This document shows, piece by piece, positions 19,701-28,940 of a stretch of 52,269 nt of DNA. The position numbers and the translations under genes were made by a program. This DNA comes from Acidobacteriota bacterium. GTDB taxonomy: Bacteria > Acidobacteriota > DATKUA01 > JAFGBY01. A model generated the notes under the pieces. It saw only the letters and a program-made list of their open reading frames with translations, was not told the DNA's origin and searched no databases. Location: the NCBI GenBank assembly GCA_016932915.1, contig JAFGBY010000112.1:1-52269 (forward strand), read 5' to 3'. Within the stretch, counting starts at the first letter, position 1, and each line of letters opens with the position of its first letter.

Positions 19701-20321
19701 ATGGAAACATACCGTACCGTTGAGAAAGAAACGGGGCCTGAATTACTGAAAGAAAAAGGCTCAAAATTTATATCCTATCTCTATCCTGTGGAATCATCGG
19801 ACCAGGCGGAGAACCTGATACACAACCTCCGGAAGGAATACCACGACTCGACCCATGTCTGTTATGCCTATCGTTTGGGAGAGGGGGAGGAGACCTATTT
19901 TCGCTATAATGATGATGGAGAACCGAACGGGACAGCCGGTGTTCCTATTTATAATGAAATTAAGCGACAGGAACTGTTCAATGTCCTTCTTGCGGTAGTA
20001 AGGTATTTCGGTGGCACGAAACTAGGTACGGGCGGATTGACCAGGGCTTATGGTGGTTCCGCCCGAATGGCTGTAGATTCGGCAAAAATTCTGACGAAGG
20101 TCATTGCTACGGAAATTGAAATTGAAATCCCGTTTTCTTTCATTGGTGATATGATGGGTATTATTAATCAAATCGGTTGTGAAATACAAAACCAGGATTA
20201 TGCCGAAGACGGTGTAATCATGAGAATTGTAATACCCAGAAGTAAACTTACCTCATTCCGGGACGTCTTAAAAGATAAGAGTGCAGGGAAAATAATAATA
20301 CCTGAATCACACTCTTACTAA
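19701..20321 (+). CDS. yigZ: YigZ/IMPACT family protein
   Basis: A 206-residue cytoplasmic protein of the YigZ (UPF0029/IMPACT) family. The N-terminal domain carries the family signature: KGSKFISYLYPV, HVCYAYRLG, DDGEPNGTAGVPI and VRYFGGTKLGTGGLTRAYG. A ferredoxin-like C-terminal domain follows (about 135-206). Family members bind RNA or translation components in eukaryotes; the bacterial role is not settled. It stands alone between the divergent B-A-B-A operon and a lipoprotein gene. Confidence 0.92.
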   Translation: METYRTVEKETGPELLKEKGSKFISYLYPVESSDQAENLIHNLRKEYHDSTHVCYAYRLGEGEETYFRYNDDGEPNGTAGVPIYNEIKRQELFNVLLAVVRYFGGTKLGTGGLTRAYGGSARMAVDSAKILTKVIATEIEIEIPFSFIGDMMGIINQIGCEIQNQDYAEDGVIMRIVIPRSKLTSFRDVLKDKSAGKIIIPESHSY

Positions 20322-20326
20322 TCTGT

Positions 20327-20343
20327 ACGTAATATAATTACGT
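20327..20343. promoter_or_regulatory. 7-3-7 inverted repeat upstream of the DUF4097 lipoprotein gene
   Basis: ACGTAAT-ATA-ATTACGT begins 6 bases after the yigZ stop. A second, partial ATTACGTAT occurs at about 20368-20376. They may be operator half-sites for the downstream lipoprotein gene or a weak terminator for yigZ; there is no T-run. Confidence 0.3.
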
Positions 20344-20426
20344 GTAACTTGAAACCAGATATACGAAATTACGTATATTAACTATTGAGACGTTATTTAA
20401 GTTTACAAACCGTGGGAGATTATGAA

Positions 20427-21374
20427 ATGTATAAAAAAGCTGTTTTAGTATTAATCGGTGTTGCTTTCCTTTTATCGGGTTGTGGTGAATTATCAACCAA
20501 AGAGGTTGCCACCTTAAAAGAAAAGAAAGAATTTAAAGCTCCGAAAGGTTACACGCTTCAACTGAAGAACAAAAGAGGGAAGGCCAATATCACTGGATGG
20601 AGCAAAGATACGATTGAAGTTGCTTATAAAGTTGTAAGCAAAGCTTCAACCTATGCTAAGGCCGATGCTGAAGTCTCGAAAATTGATGTAGAATTCAGCG
20701 AAGAAGATGGAAAACTAAAAATATTTGTCGATTATCCCCCGCAATCAGGGCTGATTCATATGGAGAGATCCTATGTAGAATTCCGTATCCAGGTTCCTTA
20801 TGATTGTAAAATAGAAGTTGACAGTTCCAGTATGGATGCAATTGTTGAGGATATCGATGCTACAGTAAAAATTGATGCATCCAGTGGCGATCTACGGGTT
20901 GAGAATGTAAAAGGTGTTATTAATCTCGAAACATCCAGCGGTGATATAACAATTCTTGAAAGCAAGGGTGATGTTAGAGCCTATACTTCATCGGGTGATA
21001 TCTATGCGAGAGATCTTGAAAGCAAAGAAATGAATCTGCGGACATCCAGCGGTGACCAGAAGATTTTTTCCAGTAGTGCCTTTTCGCTGGTAAGCAAATC
21101 GAGCAGCGGAGATATTATCTTCACTGGCGATTTGAAAGGAGAAAACTCTTCAGCGCTTAAAAGCAGCAGCGGTGATGTAATATTGAAGCTTGATCCATCT
21201 TTCACTGGTGAATTACATACCTGGACCAGTAGCGGTGATGTACGTGTCGGTTTTGAAAATGAAAAGATAAAAGAAAGCAGACGTGAATACAGGTATTTGA
21301 TTGGTGACGCAAAAAAGAAGATCGAAATTAAAACCAGTAGTGGTGATATAATCTTAAAACCAGGCAGGGACTGA
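20427..21374 (+). CDS. DUF4097-type beta-repeat lipoprotein
   Basis: From ATG 20427 (GGGAG 8 nt upstream) the protein is 315 residues with a lipoprotein signal (lipobox LSGC, Cys19); an in-frame TTG at 20385 would spoil the signal. After an N-terminal sandwich-like region come eight exact SSGD motifs spaced about 17-25 residues apart, such as TSSGDITI and SSSGDVIL. This is the hallmark of DUF4097/adhesin-type beta-solenoids, each turn contributing one T-S-S-G-D corner. It is likely outer-membrane or periplasmic. Members of the family are often encoded near envelope-stress regulators, but none is adjacent here. No ligand can be named. Confidence 0.85.
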   Translation: MYKKAVLVLIGVAFLLSGCGELSTKEVATLKEKKEFKAPKGYTLQLKNKRGKANITGWSKDTIEVAYKVVSKASTYAKADAEVSKIDVEFSEEDGKLKIFVDYPPQSGLIHMERSYVEFRIQVPYDCKIEVDSSSMDAIVEDIDATVKIDASSGDLRVENVKGVINLETSSGDITILESKGDVRAYTSSGDIYARDLESKEMNLRTSSGDQKIFSSSAFSLVSKSSSGDIIFTGDLKGENSSALKSSSGDVILKLDPSFTGELHTWTSSGDVRVGFENEKIKESRREYRYLIGDAKKKIEIKTSSGDIILKPGRD

Positions 21375-21403
21375 TTGATACCGATTTCTCGCGAAAGGAA
21401 TTG

Positions 21404-21432
21404 TTTTAAATAACCGGCTTTTCCAGTATAAT
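21404..21432 (+). promoter_or_regulatory. candidate promoter for the family 2 glycosyltransferase gene
   Basis: A perfect TATAAT (21427-21432) lies 17 nt after a poor -35 TTTTAA (21404-21409), about 55 bases before the gene start. Confidence 0.35.
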
Positions 21433-21487
21433 CTCCAGCTGATTACAGGTATACAATGTATATTTCGACAATTAATGTGGGGATTAG

Positions 21488-22258
21488 ATGATATTTAAGC
21501 CAAAAAAAGTCAGTATTGTTATTCCTGTGTACAACGAGGAAGCAACGCTGGAAAAGCTGGTTAATGCCGTCCGTGCGGTTGATGTAAAAATACCGAAAGA
21601 AATTGTGCTGGTCGATGATTGCTCAATGGATGCCTCGGCAGCTATTCTGGATACCCTTGGAGCAATGTATCAGGATATCCGGTCCTTTCGTAATGAGAAA
21701 AACAGGGGTAAGGGTTATTCTGTTAGAAGGGGTATCGAAGAGGCTAAAGGCGATATCATTATCATCCAGGATGCTGATCTTGAATACGACCCCAGGGAGT
21801 ACCCTAAGCTGCTTAAGCCGATCCTGGATGGTAAAGCTGATGTCGTATATGGTTCCAGGTTCCTCACATCAGAACCAAAAAGAGTACTTTATTTCTGGCA
21901 TTCACTTGGTAATAAATTCCTGACAACTTTGTCTAACATGACGACTAATCTTAACCTGACAGACATGGAAACATGCTATAAGGTATTTAAATCTAATGTT
22001 GTTCAGAAAATCCGCCTTGTCGAGAACCGCTTCGGTTTTGAGCCTGAGGTGACTTTTAAGCTGTCCCGCATCAAGGGGCTCCGTATTTATGAAGTAGGCA
22101 TTTCTTATTACGGCAGGACATACAGCGAGGGTAAGAAGATTACCTGGAAAGACGGATGGCGGGCGCTATACGTCATTTGTAAATCAGTTTTTGTATACCT
22201 GTTCAGAAGAAAGAAAGCAATCTTTAAGGATATTTCGAACCAATATTCAGCTGATTAA
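21488..22258 (+). CDS. family 2 glycosyltransferase, polyprenyl-phosphate sugar synthase type
   Basis: A 256-residue GT-A enzyme resembling dolichol/polyprenyl-phosphate mannosyl- or glucosyltransferases. Motifs are [14 protein letters not shown] at the start, VDDCSMD for nucleotide binding and DADLEYDP, where DAD is the metal-binding DXD. There are no obvious membrane helices after the catalytic domain. Such enzymes load a sugar onto a lipid carrier, which a GT-C enzyme then uses. The convergent neighbour is just such a GT-C protein, so they may form a pathway, though the sugar is unknown. ATG with GGGGA 5 nt upstream. The last 4 bases overlap the end of the opposite gene. Confidence 0.88.
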   Translation: MIFKPKKVSIVIPVYNEEATLEKLVNAVRAVDVKIPKEIVLVDDCSMDASAAILDTLGAMYQDIRSFRNEKNRGKGYSVRRGIEEAKGDIIIIQDADLEYDPREYPKLLKPILDGKADVVYGSRFLTSEPKRVLYFWHSLGNKFLTTLSNMTTNLNLTDMETCYKVFKSNVVQKIRLVENRFGFEPEVTFKLSRIKGLRIYEVGISYYGRTYSEGKKITWKDGWRALYVICKSVFVYLFRRKKAIFKDISNQYSAD

Positions 22259-24492
22259 TTTCCCAGGATCATTGATATAGAGTGCACTCTCATTATTGGC
22301 GCTACAAGCCCGATTTTCTTATAGAAGAACGTTCCGTTTTCAGTGCTGTACCTTGTCCGAAGAGAGAGATCGTTAACTTTTCCCGCTCCAGTAAATAGAT
22401 CGTTACCTGGTAGCCTGAATCTTATCCTGGCCTTCCTGTTCGGTACCAGTTTGACCGATTTTATATTTTTCCCGTTTAAAGAAATATCCAGGAATGCCAC
22501 AAGGTGTTTGTTAGTCTCTTCATTGAAAGTCAGTACCTCCACATCTATCGACCGAATATCCGGTTTTTCAGGGAGTGCGAAGAAGAAATGTGCCGGTACC
22601 CATCCTATCCAACGGAAAATACCCCGCACGTCCTCTTTAGCCTGTCCCCAGGATGAATCCAGGTAGATCGCATCTTCTTTTGGGATTCCAATAGGGATCT
22701 GGTAGTTTTTCTGGATACTAAAATCAAGGACACCTTTACCTTTTGAGAATTCATAAGAGGGAACGGGTCTTACCCTGTAAATACTGAGATCCGGTCCGGA
22801 TGTTTTTCCATTGATCGGACTGAATCTGGCAATTTCTTCAGTCATATTCTGAACATGCTGATCCAGTAGGTAATCAGGTCTTCCTTCCCAGTTTCTGATA
22901 ATGATGTAATTATAACCCTTCCCCGGTTCTCTAAGGTCTTTTGCTTTTACGAGCCCGGGTTTGCTGAAATAGTCAAAGGTATATTTGCCCTCTTCGGGCC
23001 TTACGGTAAAACCTTGTATATAGAGCGCTGAACTGAGGGGGATATTTTTCAGCATCCAGTCATATGCCTGCTCAGATGTGGTAGGTTTTATGAATACTGC
23101 CGTATTTTCTATGATTTTCCATGCCGGCTGAATGAGCAACAGGATAACAATGGACCAGTAGACAATTGTTTTACGTTTTTGCAAATATGAATCAATGATT
23201 TCACGAAGGAACATTACAGTAAGAATGGCGATGTAGGGCAGGGCGGCAAGCATAAACCTGTGATGAACCTGGCGTGACCCTATCAACATGAAGAAATGTA
23301 CAAATGGGAAGAGCAACAATAGCCCTTTATCTCTATCAGGTTTGACAAGGAACTTCAGCAGTGCGGCAAGAAACAGAGCCCCTGCGAGCCAGCCGATTCC
23401 GTTAAAAAACATGAATTGCATATACCTGTTCGCAGGTGTTGTATTCAGAGATGACCAGTGTTCGTTTGCCCCGATTATCTGTTCCGCCAGGTGAGAGAAA
23501 TCTCTCATGAAAGTTGTATAATCAAGAATTATAAACGGGTTAGTCATTATAAAAACTACGGCTGTTATTACAAATGCCAATACAAGATTTTTGTTTGAAA
23601 ATCCTTTTTTATTTTTCCGCAGGAAGTGGGCGAATATCAGAGAGATAAACATGAAAAAACCGTAGAATTTTGTTCCCCCTGCAAACGTGATAAAAACAGA
23701 AGCCCAGATATAATCTTTTTTCTCTCCTTTTTCCTTGATATTCCAGATGAAGTAAAAAGCAGCAGAGGTCAGCAGCATTACGAGGATATCCATTCTGACA
23801 GTAACCGAATTCAGGAAATGTGAGAGGCTGAGGCCTACAATGGCAGCCGCGGCAAGGCCCGTGTCCTTATCTCTCACCTTTTTTCCGATCAGGTATACAA
23901 GCAGAACGGAGAATATCCCGATACATGAATTTACAATCCGTGCCACCTCGTAGAATTGACCAAGAGGCACTGAATGCAACTGTGCAAACGGAATAACAGG
24001 AGCATGCTTCAGGAGAAAATAGACTGTGAACACGGCGAACATGATGTAATAATAAGTTCCGCCGTATTTGAAATATTTGTGGTTCAGCGTCCCGTCTTCC
24101 ATCATGGTCACAACTTTAGGGACTACATAGCTCTCATCGATATCGTATAGATGTGGCAGGCCATAGCCTACGCTCATCAGGCGCGGAATTAGGAGAATAA
24201 TAAGCAAAATAAAAAGAAGGATTTCGTGTTTGTGTTCCGCCCATATCTGGCGAAAAGTTGGTAATGTTTCCCTGGTTTTAAAGATCAATTCAAGAATCAA
24301 CAGGATTATCCACAACAGGAGAAGGTGGCGCATTTTAAACAAGTTGATCTGTTTTTCGCCGAGATGCAGAGTCAGCTGCCCAAACAGTAAATGCGCGATA
24401 ATAAAAATGGAATCTAGAAGAAGTAAGAATTTTAAAATGATGCCGGTTTTACCTGCCCCGGTGTCTTTAAAAATGCCGGTGATAATTTTCAT
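22255..24492 (-). CDS. family 39-type (GT-C) membrane glycosyltransferase
   Basis: A 745-residue protein with about ten or more membrane helices in the first 480 residues and a soluble C-terminal region of about 260 residues. The first periplasmic loop has the acidic motif of PMT/ArnT-type transferases ([12 protein letters not shown], about residues 115-126), expected to bind a lipid-phosphate sugar. It probably glycosylates a lipid or protein on the outer face of the inner membrane. The C-terminal part ends in beta-rich sequence of the type seen in other PMT_2 proteins. It is convergent with the GT2 gene, overlapping by 4 bases. Acceptor and sugar cannot be inferred. Confidence 0.85.
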   Translation of the reverse strand: MKIITGIFKDTGAGKTGIILKFLLLLDSIFIIAHLLFGQLTLHLGEKQINLFKMRHLLLLWIILLILELIFKTRETLPTFRQIWAEHKHEILLFILLIILLIPRLMSVGYGLPHLYDIDESYVVPKVVTMMEDGTLNHKYFKYGGTYYYIMFAVFTVYFLLKHAPVIPFAQLHSVPLGQFYEVARIVNSCIGIFSVLLVYLIGKKVRDKDTGLAAAAIVGLSLSHFLNSVTVRMDILVMLLTSAAFYFIWNIKEKGEKKDYIWASVFITFAGGTKFYGFFMFISLIFAHFLRKNKKGFSNKNLVLAFVITAVVFIMTNPFIILDYTTFMRDFSHLAEQIIGANEHWSSLNTTPANRYMQFMFFNGIGWLAGALFLAALLKFLVKPDRDKGLLLLFPFVHFFMLIGSRQVHHRFMLAALPYIAILTVMFLREIIDSYLQKRKTIVYWSIVILLLIQPAWKIIENTAVFIKPTTSEQAYDWMLKNIPLSSALYIQGFTVRPEEGKYTFDYFSKPGLVKAKDLREPGKGYNYIIIRNWEGRPDYLLDQHVQNMTEEIARFSPINGKTSGPDLSIYRVRPVPSYEFSKGKGVLDFSIQKNYQIPIGIPKEDAIYLDSSWGQAKEDVRGIFRWIGWVPAHFFFALPEKPDIRSIDVEVLTFNEETNKHLVAFLDISLNGKNIKSVKLVPNRKARIRFRLPGNDLFTGAGKVNDLSLRTRYSTENGTFFYKKIGLVAPIMRVHSISMILGN

Positions 24493-24598
24493 AAATCCCA
24501 GTCTCCTGAATCATGAATATTAAGGAGAAATATAAATTTCCCGCGCCCGGGATTTTATCATAGACCGGGTATCATGTCACCGTGTTTCAAGTCGCTTA

Positions 24599-25858
24599 CT
24601 AATCCGGCTCCTTGTATGCAACTTCAGTATCGTGGGAGAGAGACTGGTGTCCATCGGTTATTACGATATCGTTTTCGTGCACGCCGAATATCCCAACTGT
24701 CGAATCGGGGATAATTTCCACATATTCTTCATTCTCGAGTCCGCTGTGGATATATTCCCACTTGGCACGTCCGTCTTTAACTATGAAAACAAGTTTTCTT
24801 CCGTCCCTTTCCAGCACCGCCGCCCTTGGTACAAGCAGGCGGTTTTCAAATATTAATGAGTCGAGCCTTACCCTGGCGTTCATACCCGGTTTTATAAGGA
24901 GATCGGGATTATCTATGAGAATCTCGACTTTTCCGGTCTTTTTTTCTTCATCAATTATCGGGCTGATGTGATTAATCGTTCCGTTATATATTTTCCCCGG
25001 TATTGCAATGAAATCGATTTTTACATTTCTTCCCTTTTCGAGGGCGGGAATTTCGCTTTCCATAACTTCAGCGGTAATTCTGATTGTGCTGTAATCAACG
25101 AGTGTCATCACTTCATCAGCTGATGAAACAGACTTGCCTAATACAAGATTCAGGTCCGTTATAATACCTGAGAATGGAGCGCGGCTGACAGTTTTCTTCA
25201 ATGTGAGTTCTGCTGATTTGACAGCCAATTCAGCGTCGGTCAGGCCGGTCTGGCTTTTCACGACTGTTTCCCTGTCCAGTTTTGCGGCTTCAAGTGTCAT
25301 ACGGTAAACCCGCTCAGCATTTTTAAATTCTTTTTCGCTTATCAGTCCTTCGTCATGTCTTTTTTTTATTTGGAGGTATTTTTTCTTCACCTCCGTGATA
25401 CGTTTATCCGAATCGTCCGTATCATCCCTGTAATCCATCTCCTGGATCAGGAATCGTGAATAATTCTGGATTCTGGTATCTTGCGCTCGTTCCAATGCCA
25501 GCAGCGCTTCGGTGTCGTCAAGTTTAAAGAGGATTTGGTCCTTCTTTACTAAATCACCGTTTTTTACCGTTATCGACTTTACTCTTCCCTGTGTATCAGG
25601 CAGGATTTTCAATATCCTCGTGGCATCGGCTATTCCAAATGCGGTGATTCTTTTTACGAGGTCTCCACGTTTTACTTTTTCGACCGTTACTCGGACACTG
25701 GTTCTACTCGAATTTCCTGTATTATTCTCCAGTTGGCTGTTTTCGCCGGTGTTTTTGTTATCCCCGTTTTCAGCCGGTTGATGAATAAAAATGAAGTATA
25801 TCGCGGCAAAAATAACAAGGGCGAGAATAATGAACATTATTTTCTTTGAATATATCAT
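24599..25858 (-). CDS. RND efflux periplasmic adaptor (membrane-fusion protein)
   Basis: A 419-residue AcrA/MdtA-type adaptor that links an RND pump to an outer-membrane channel. It has an N-terminal membrane anchor (about residues 8-25, no lipobox), a low-complexity linker, a lipoyl/barrel-sandwich half motif (GRVKSITVKNGDLVKKDQILFKLDD), an alpha-helical hairpin (about 118-210), the second lipoyl half (SRAPFSGIITDLNLVLG) and beta-barrel and membrane-proximal domains. The ATG follows immediately after the stop of the upstream permease (TAGATG), implying coupling. It is last in the operon, whereas adaptors usually come first. No TolC-type gene is nearby. Confidence 0.92.
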   Translation of the reverse strand: MIYSKKIMFIILALVIFAAIYFIFIHQPAENGDNKNTGENSQLENNTGNSSRTSVRVTVEKVKRGDLVKRITAFGIADATRILKILPDTQGRVKSITVKNGDLVKKDQILFKLDDTEALLALERAQDTRIQNYSRFLIQEMDYRDDTDDSDKRITEVKKKYLQIKKRHDEGLISEKEFKNAERVYRMTLEAAKLDRETVVKSQTGLTDAELAVKSAELTLKKTVSRAPFSGIITDLNLVLGKSVSSADEVMTLVDYSTIRITAEVMESEIPALEKGRNVKIDFIAIPGKIYNGTINHISPIIDEEKKTGKVEILIDNPDLLIKPGMNARVRLDSLIFENRLLVPRAAVLERDGRKLVFIVKDGRAKWEYIHSGLENEEYVEIIPDSTVGIFGVHENDIVITDGHQSLSHDTEVAYKEPD

Positions 25859-28800
25859 CTAACTAATCTCCCAGATTTTTTTATACATTTTCTTTTTTGT
25901 CTCAAGAATACTTTTAAACCTGTATATGAACCGGTAGAGTATCGGTATGAAAGTTATTGTAAACAATGCGGAACCGAGTAAACCGCCGATAGCAGCAAGC
26001 GACAGGCTGAACCAGATATCGTTTCGCGTTCTCTCAGCAAATAGCGCAAGGGGCAGTAGCCCGCCAACAGTAGTAACGGTTGTAAGCACAATGGGCCGAA
26101 GCCTCGAAGTGGCTCCTTCGATGAGGATTTTATCCATTGATTTATACTGCGCGCCCAGCGTGTTAAAACGGTCGATCATTATTATCGGGTTATTGACTAC
26201 CATTCCGCAGAGTAATATTACACCGATATAAGCGGAGGAATCAAATACGCCTGATGTCCATGAAAAGATCAGGAATACTCCGATTAGCGATAATGGGATT
26301 GTTAAAAAGATGATAAACGGTTGCAGGAAAGATTCATAAAGTGATGCCAATATCATAAAAATTGCCAGGAGTGAAACAAGGAGCACTTTCCCGATTTCCT
26401 TTTCTTCTTCCTCAGTCATCATGAATCTATCATCTTTTGATTTTGTGTAACCGGGTGGTAACTCGATGCTGTTATAGATATTATCGAAATATCTTTCCCC
26501 GGCTTTATATGGCCCCCTGAATTCCCAGCCAAGTGTCATCTGGTATTGCTGGTTTTCTCGGTAGATAGATTCGGATTGCTGTCTCCAGGTTGGCGTAAAA
26601 AAGTTTCCAAGCTGCCTGATACCTTTATCAGAGAAAACATCTTTTTTATTCTCCAGGTCTTCCAGCTGGCGTGCTCCGGAGAAGGATTCTTCGATCGTGA
26701 TATCGTAATTTTTTTCTCCCATCCGCATTGAAGAGCATGGCTGTGAGTTTTGAAGGAAAATGGAGATATTACTTACTATTTCATTTGGAGTAATTCCTTC
26801 TGAGCAAATCCTTGCCATATCAAGCTTCATCACAAGTTCATCAATGGAACCGTAATATCTATATTGGCCCGTTGTTGCATTTACTTCCCTGACCCGGAGA
26901 TTCTTTAAAATACGCTTGGAAATATTATCCGCAATTTCTCTCAATTCGGTGAGGTTATATCCTTTTATTGTCAGCCTGCTGCTGCCCCCGCTGCTTCCGC
27001 GCATAAATCCACCAGCGCTGAGACTGTCACCGAAACCGGATACCCAGATGTGTACTCCCGCATGCTGGAGAGCGAGGTTGTTGACGTCTTCCCTGTACTG
27101 GTATGGGAGGGCGCTGTTTAATGCTTCATCTGTGAATAGTGCTTGTACGTATGCATTTTCTGAGTCAACCGAAGTGGATACTGTTTTAACTCCTTGGGCT
27201 CCGTTCAGGACTTTTTCGAATTTCCTGGCGATTTCATCCGCACGTGATATTTCTGAACCCTCTGGAAGATTGATACTTATTCTAAGTGGCTCGTCGCTCT
27301 GCATCGAAAACCATCCGCCCCTATCAACAGTTTCGAATTCCTTAAAAGAATAATATCCTATTAAAAGAATAAGTATCACGACTATGTAGGAATACTTGAG
27401 TGTCCAGGCCATTATTTTTTGATAAAACCTGACGGATTTTTTGATTCTTTTTATCTTTTTGATTCTAAGGAAAAGGGTGGACACAGCCGGAATAAAAGTA
27501 AAACTTACCAGGATTGAACTGATAAGAGAATAAATCATCGCCAGGGCAAGCGGGAGGTAATATTCTTTCAACCTTCCGCTGAAAAGTACAAACGGGATAA
27601 ATACCGCAAGGGTAGTGGATGTGGAGGCAAGGACAGGGCGTATCATCTCCAGTGTACCTTCCTTGATGGCTTTTATTCGCTCCTCTCCTTTTTCCATTTT
27701 CTGATAGATGTTTTCGAGTACAACTATGGAATTATCGATAACAATTCCCAGCCCGATTGCCAGGGCGGCAAGAGTGATAAAGTTTACCGATACATCGGTG
27801 AAATATAGAAAGTTCAGTGTGATTGCTTCTGTAAGGAGTACGGATAAGATAAGAATAAAAAATGATTTTGTATCCCGCATAAGCAACAGGAGGAGAATAA
27901 CGACGATTGCTATTATCAGGAGAATTCTTTCCCCAAGTTTCCTGATCTCCTGCAACATATCGGCTCCCGAATCGATTGGGATGAAATAATCAAGTTTATA
28001 AGGGAGATTAGAGAGAATTGCATCGAGCCGTGTCTTAATCTCACCTGATAGTTTTACAGCGTTTGATTGGGAATCCCGCGAAATGCGGATAGATACCTCA
28101 GGTTTTCCGTTAGTTCTCGAAAGAGAATATACTTTTTTACCGTGCAAAGAGATATCTGAAATTTCTCCGAGTTTTATTCTGTTTCCATCTCCGAAGGGAA
28201 TTTCCAGGTTTTCGAGGTCGGATAATTTTGTAAGCTTGTTTCCCTCTTGAATAAATAATTCATCGTCTCCGGATCTTATTAATCCCAGGGTTCTAATTTT
28301 ATTTGTGGATGATATTTCTCTTGCTATTGTACCTATGGAAATATCCAGTTGCTGGAGCACATTTTTATGCAGCTTGATAAGTACCTCTTCTTCGCGGCCG
28401 CCAAGAACATCAACATCAGACACACCTTCAATAGCCAGGAGAGGGTTTTTTATATTTTCGGTAACGATATTCCTGATCTCGGCAAGGCTGTAATCACCGA
28501 TTACCGTGACCGACATAAATGTATCGGTACGGCTATTCCTGGACCTATTACGAGGTCGATACCGCTGAATCTGTGGCCGGCCGCATTCCTCAGGTAATTC
28601 GTTTATAATCGAGCGGAGACGCTCTTTTAATTCCATCCTCACAAATTCGATATCTGCGTTATCGGAAAATTCTACAGTGATTAAGCTGTTTCCTTTACTT
28701 GATGTCGACTTGATGTCCTGTACATATGAAACCTGGGAGACCTGTTCTTCGAGGAGTGATGTTACTTCCTGGGCTACGAGTTCGGGGCTTGCCCCCGTCC

Positions 28801-28939
28801 ATGAGGTGCTGATATTAAGCGTCAGGGAATCTTCCGAGGGATTTACTTCTATGGGTATGTTCATCACGGAAAATACTGACGGCAGGACGACGGCAAGCAG
28901 AACCAGAATAACGGCTTTTGGTCTTTTAATCTGGATCAT
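25859..28939 (-). CDS. RND efflux permease, second of a pair
   Basis: A 1026-residue inner-membrane proton-driven transporter of the AcrB/MdtC type with twelve expected helices and two large periplasmic loops. The TM4 signature is LGIVIDNSIVVLEN, with one aspartate where AcrB has Asp407-Asp408. The second-half equivalent is VVNNPIIMIDR. It is one base from the preceding permease and directly abuts the adaptor gene. Two dissimilar permeases with one adaptor recall heteromeric MdtBC, so the working pump may be a mixed trimer. Substrate unknown. Confidence 0.92.
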   Translation of the reverse strand: MIQIKRPKAVILVLLAVVLPSVFSVMNIPIEVNPSEDSLTLNISTSWTGASPELVAQEVTSLLEEQVSQVSYVQDIKSTSSKGNSLITVEFSDNADIEFVRMELKERLRSIINELPEECGRPQIQRYRPRNRSRNSRTDTFMSVTVIGDYSLAEIRNIVTENIKNPLLAIEGVSDVDVLGGREEEVLIKLHKNVLQQLDISIGTIAREISSTNKIRTLGLIRSGDDELFIQEGNKLTKLSDLENLEIPFGDGNRIKLGEISDISLHGKKVYSLSRTNGKPEVSIRISRDSQSNAVKLSGEIKTRLDAILSNLPYKLDYFIPIDSGADMLQEIRKLGERILLIIAIVVILLLLLMRDTKSFFILILSVLLTEAITLNFLYFTDVSVNFITLAALAIGLGIVIDNSIVVLENIYQKMEKGEERIKAIKEGTLEMIRPVLASTSTTLAVFIPFVLFSGRLKEYYLPLALAMIYSLISSILVSFTFIPAVSTLFLRIKKIKRIKKSVRFYQKIMAWTLKYSYIVVILILLIGYYSFKEFETVDRGGWFSMQSDEPLRISINLPEGSEISRADEIARKFEKVLNGAQGVKTVSTSVDSENAYVQALFTDEALNSALPYQYREDVNNLALQHAGVHIWVSGFGDSLSAGGFMRGSSGGSSRLTIKGYNLTELREIADNISKRILKNLRVREVNATTGQYRYYGSIDELVMKLDMARICSEGITPNEIVSNISIFLQNSQPCSSMRMGEKNYDITIEESFSGARQLEDLENKKDVFSDKGIRQLGNFFTPTWRQQSESIYRENQQYQMTLGWEFRGPYKAGERYFDNIYNSIELPPGYTKSKDDRFMMTEEEEKEIGKVLLVSLLAIFMILASLYESFLQPFIIFLTIPLSLIGVFLIFSWTSGVFDSSAYIGVILLCGMVVNNPIIMIDRFNTLGAQYKSMDKILIEGATSRLRPIVLTTVTTVGGLLPLALFAERTRNDIWFSLSLAAIGGLLGSALFTITFIPILYRFIYRFKSILETKKKMYKKIWEIS

Positions 28940-28940
28940 A

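Noticed and set aside
20880-21360. direct DNA repeats that might be a CRISPR-like array
   Set aside because: The repeats are the codons of the SSGD protein motif, vary at third positions and lie in a good reading frame.
26916-27353. 145-codon open frame on the plus strand
   Set aside because: Antisense to the second RND permease and without family features.
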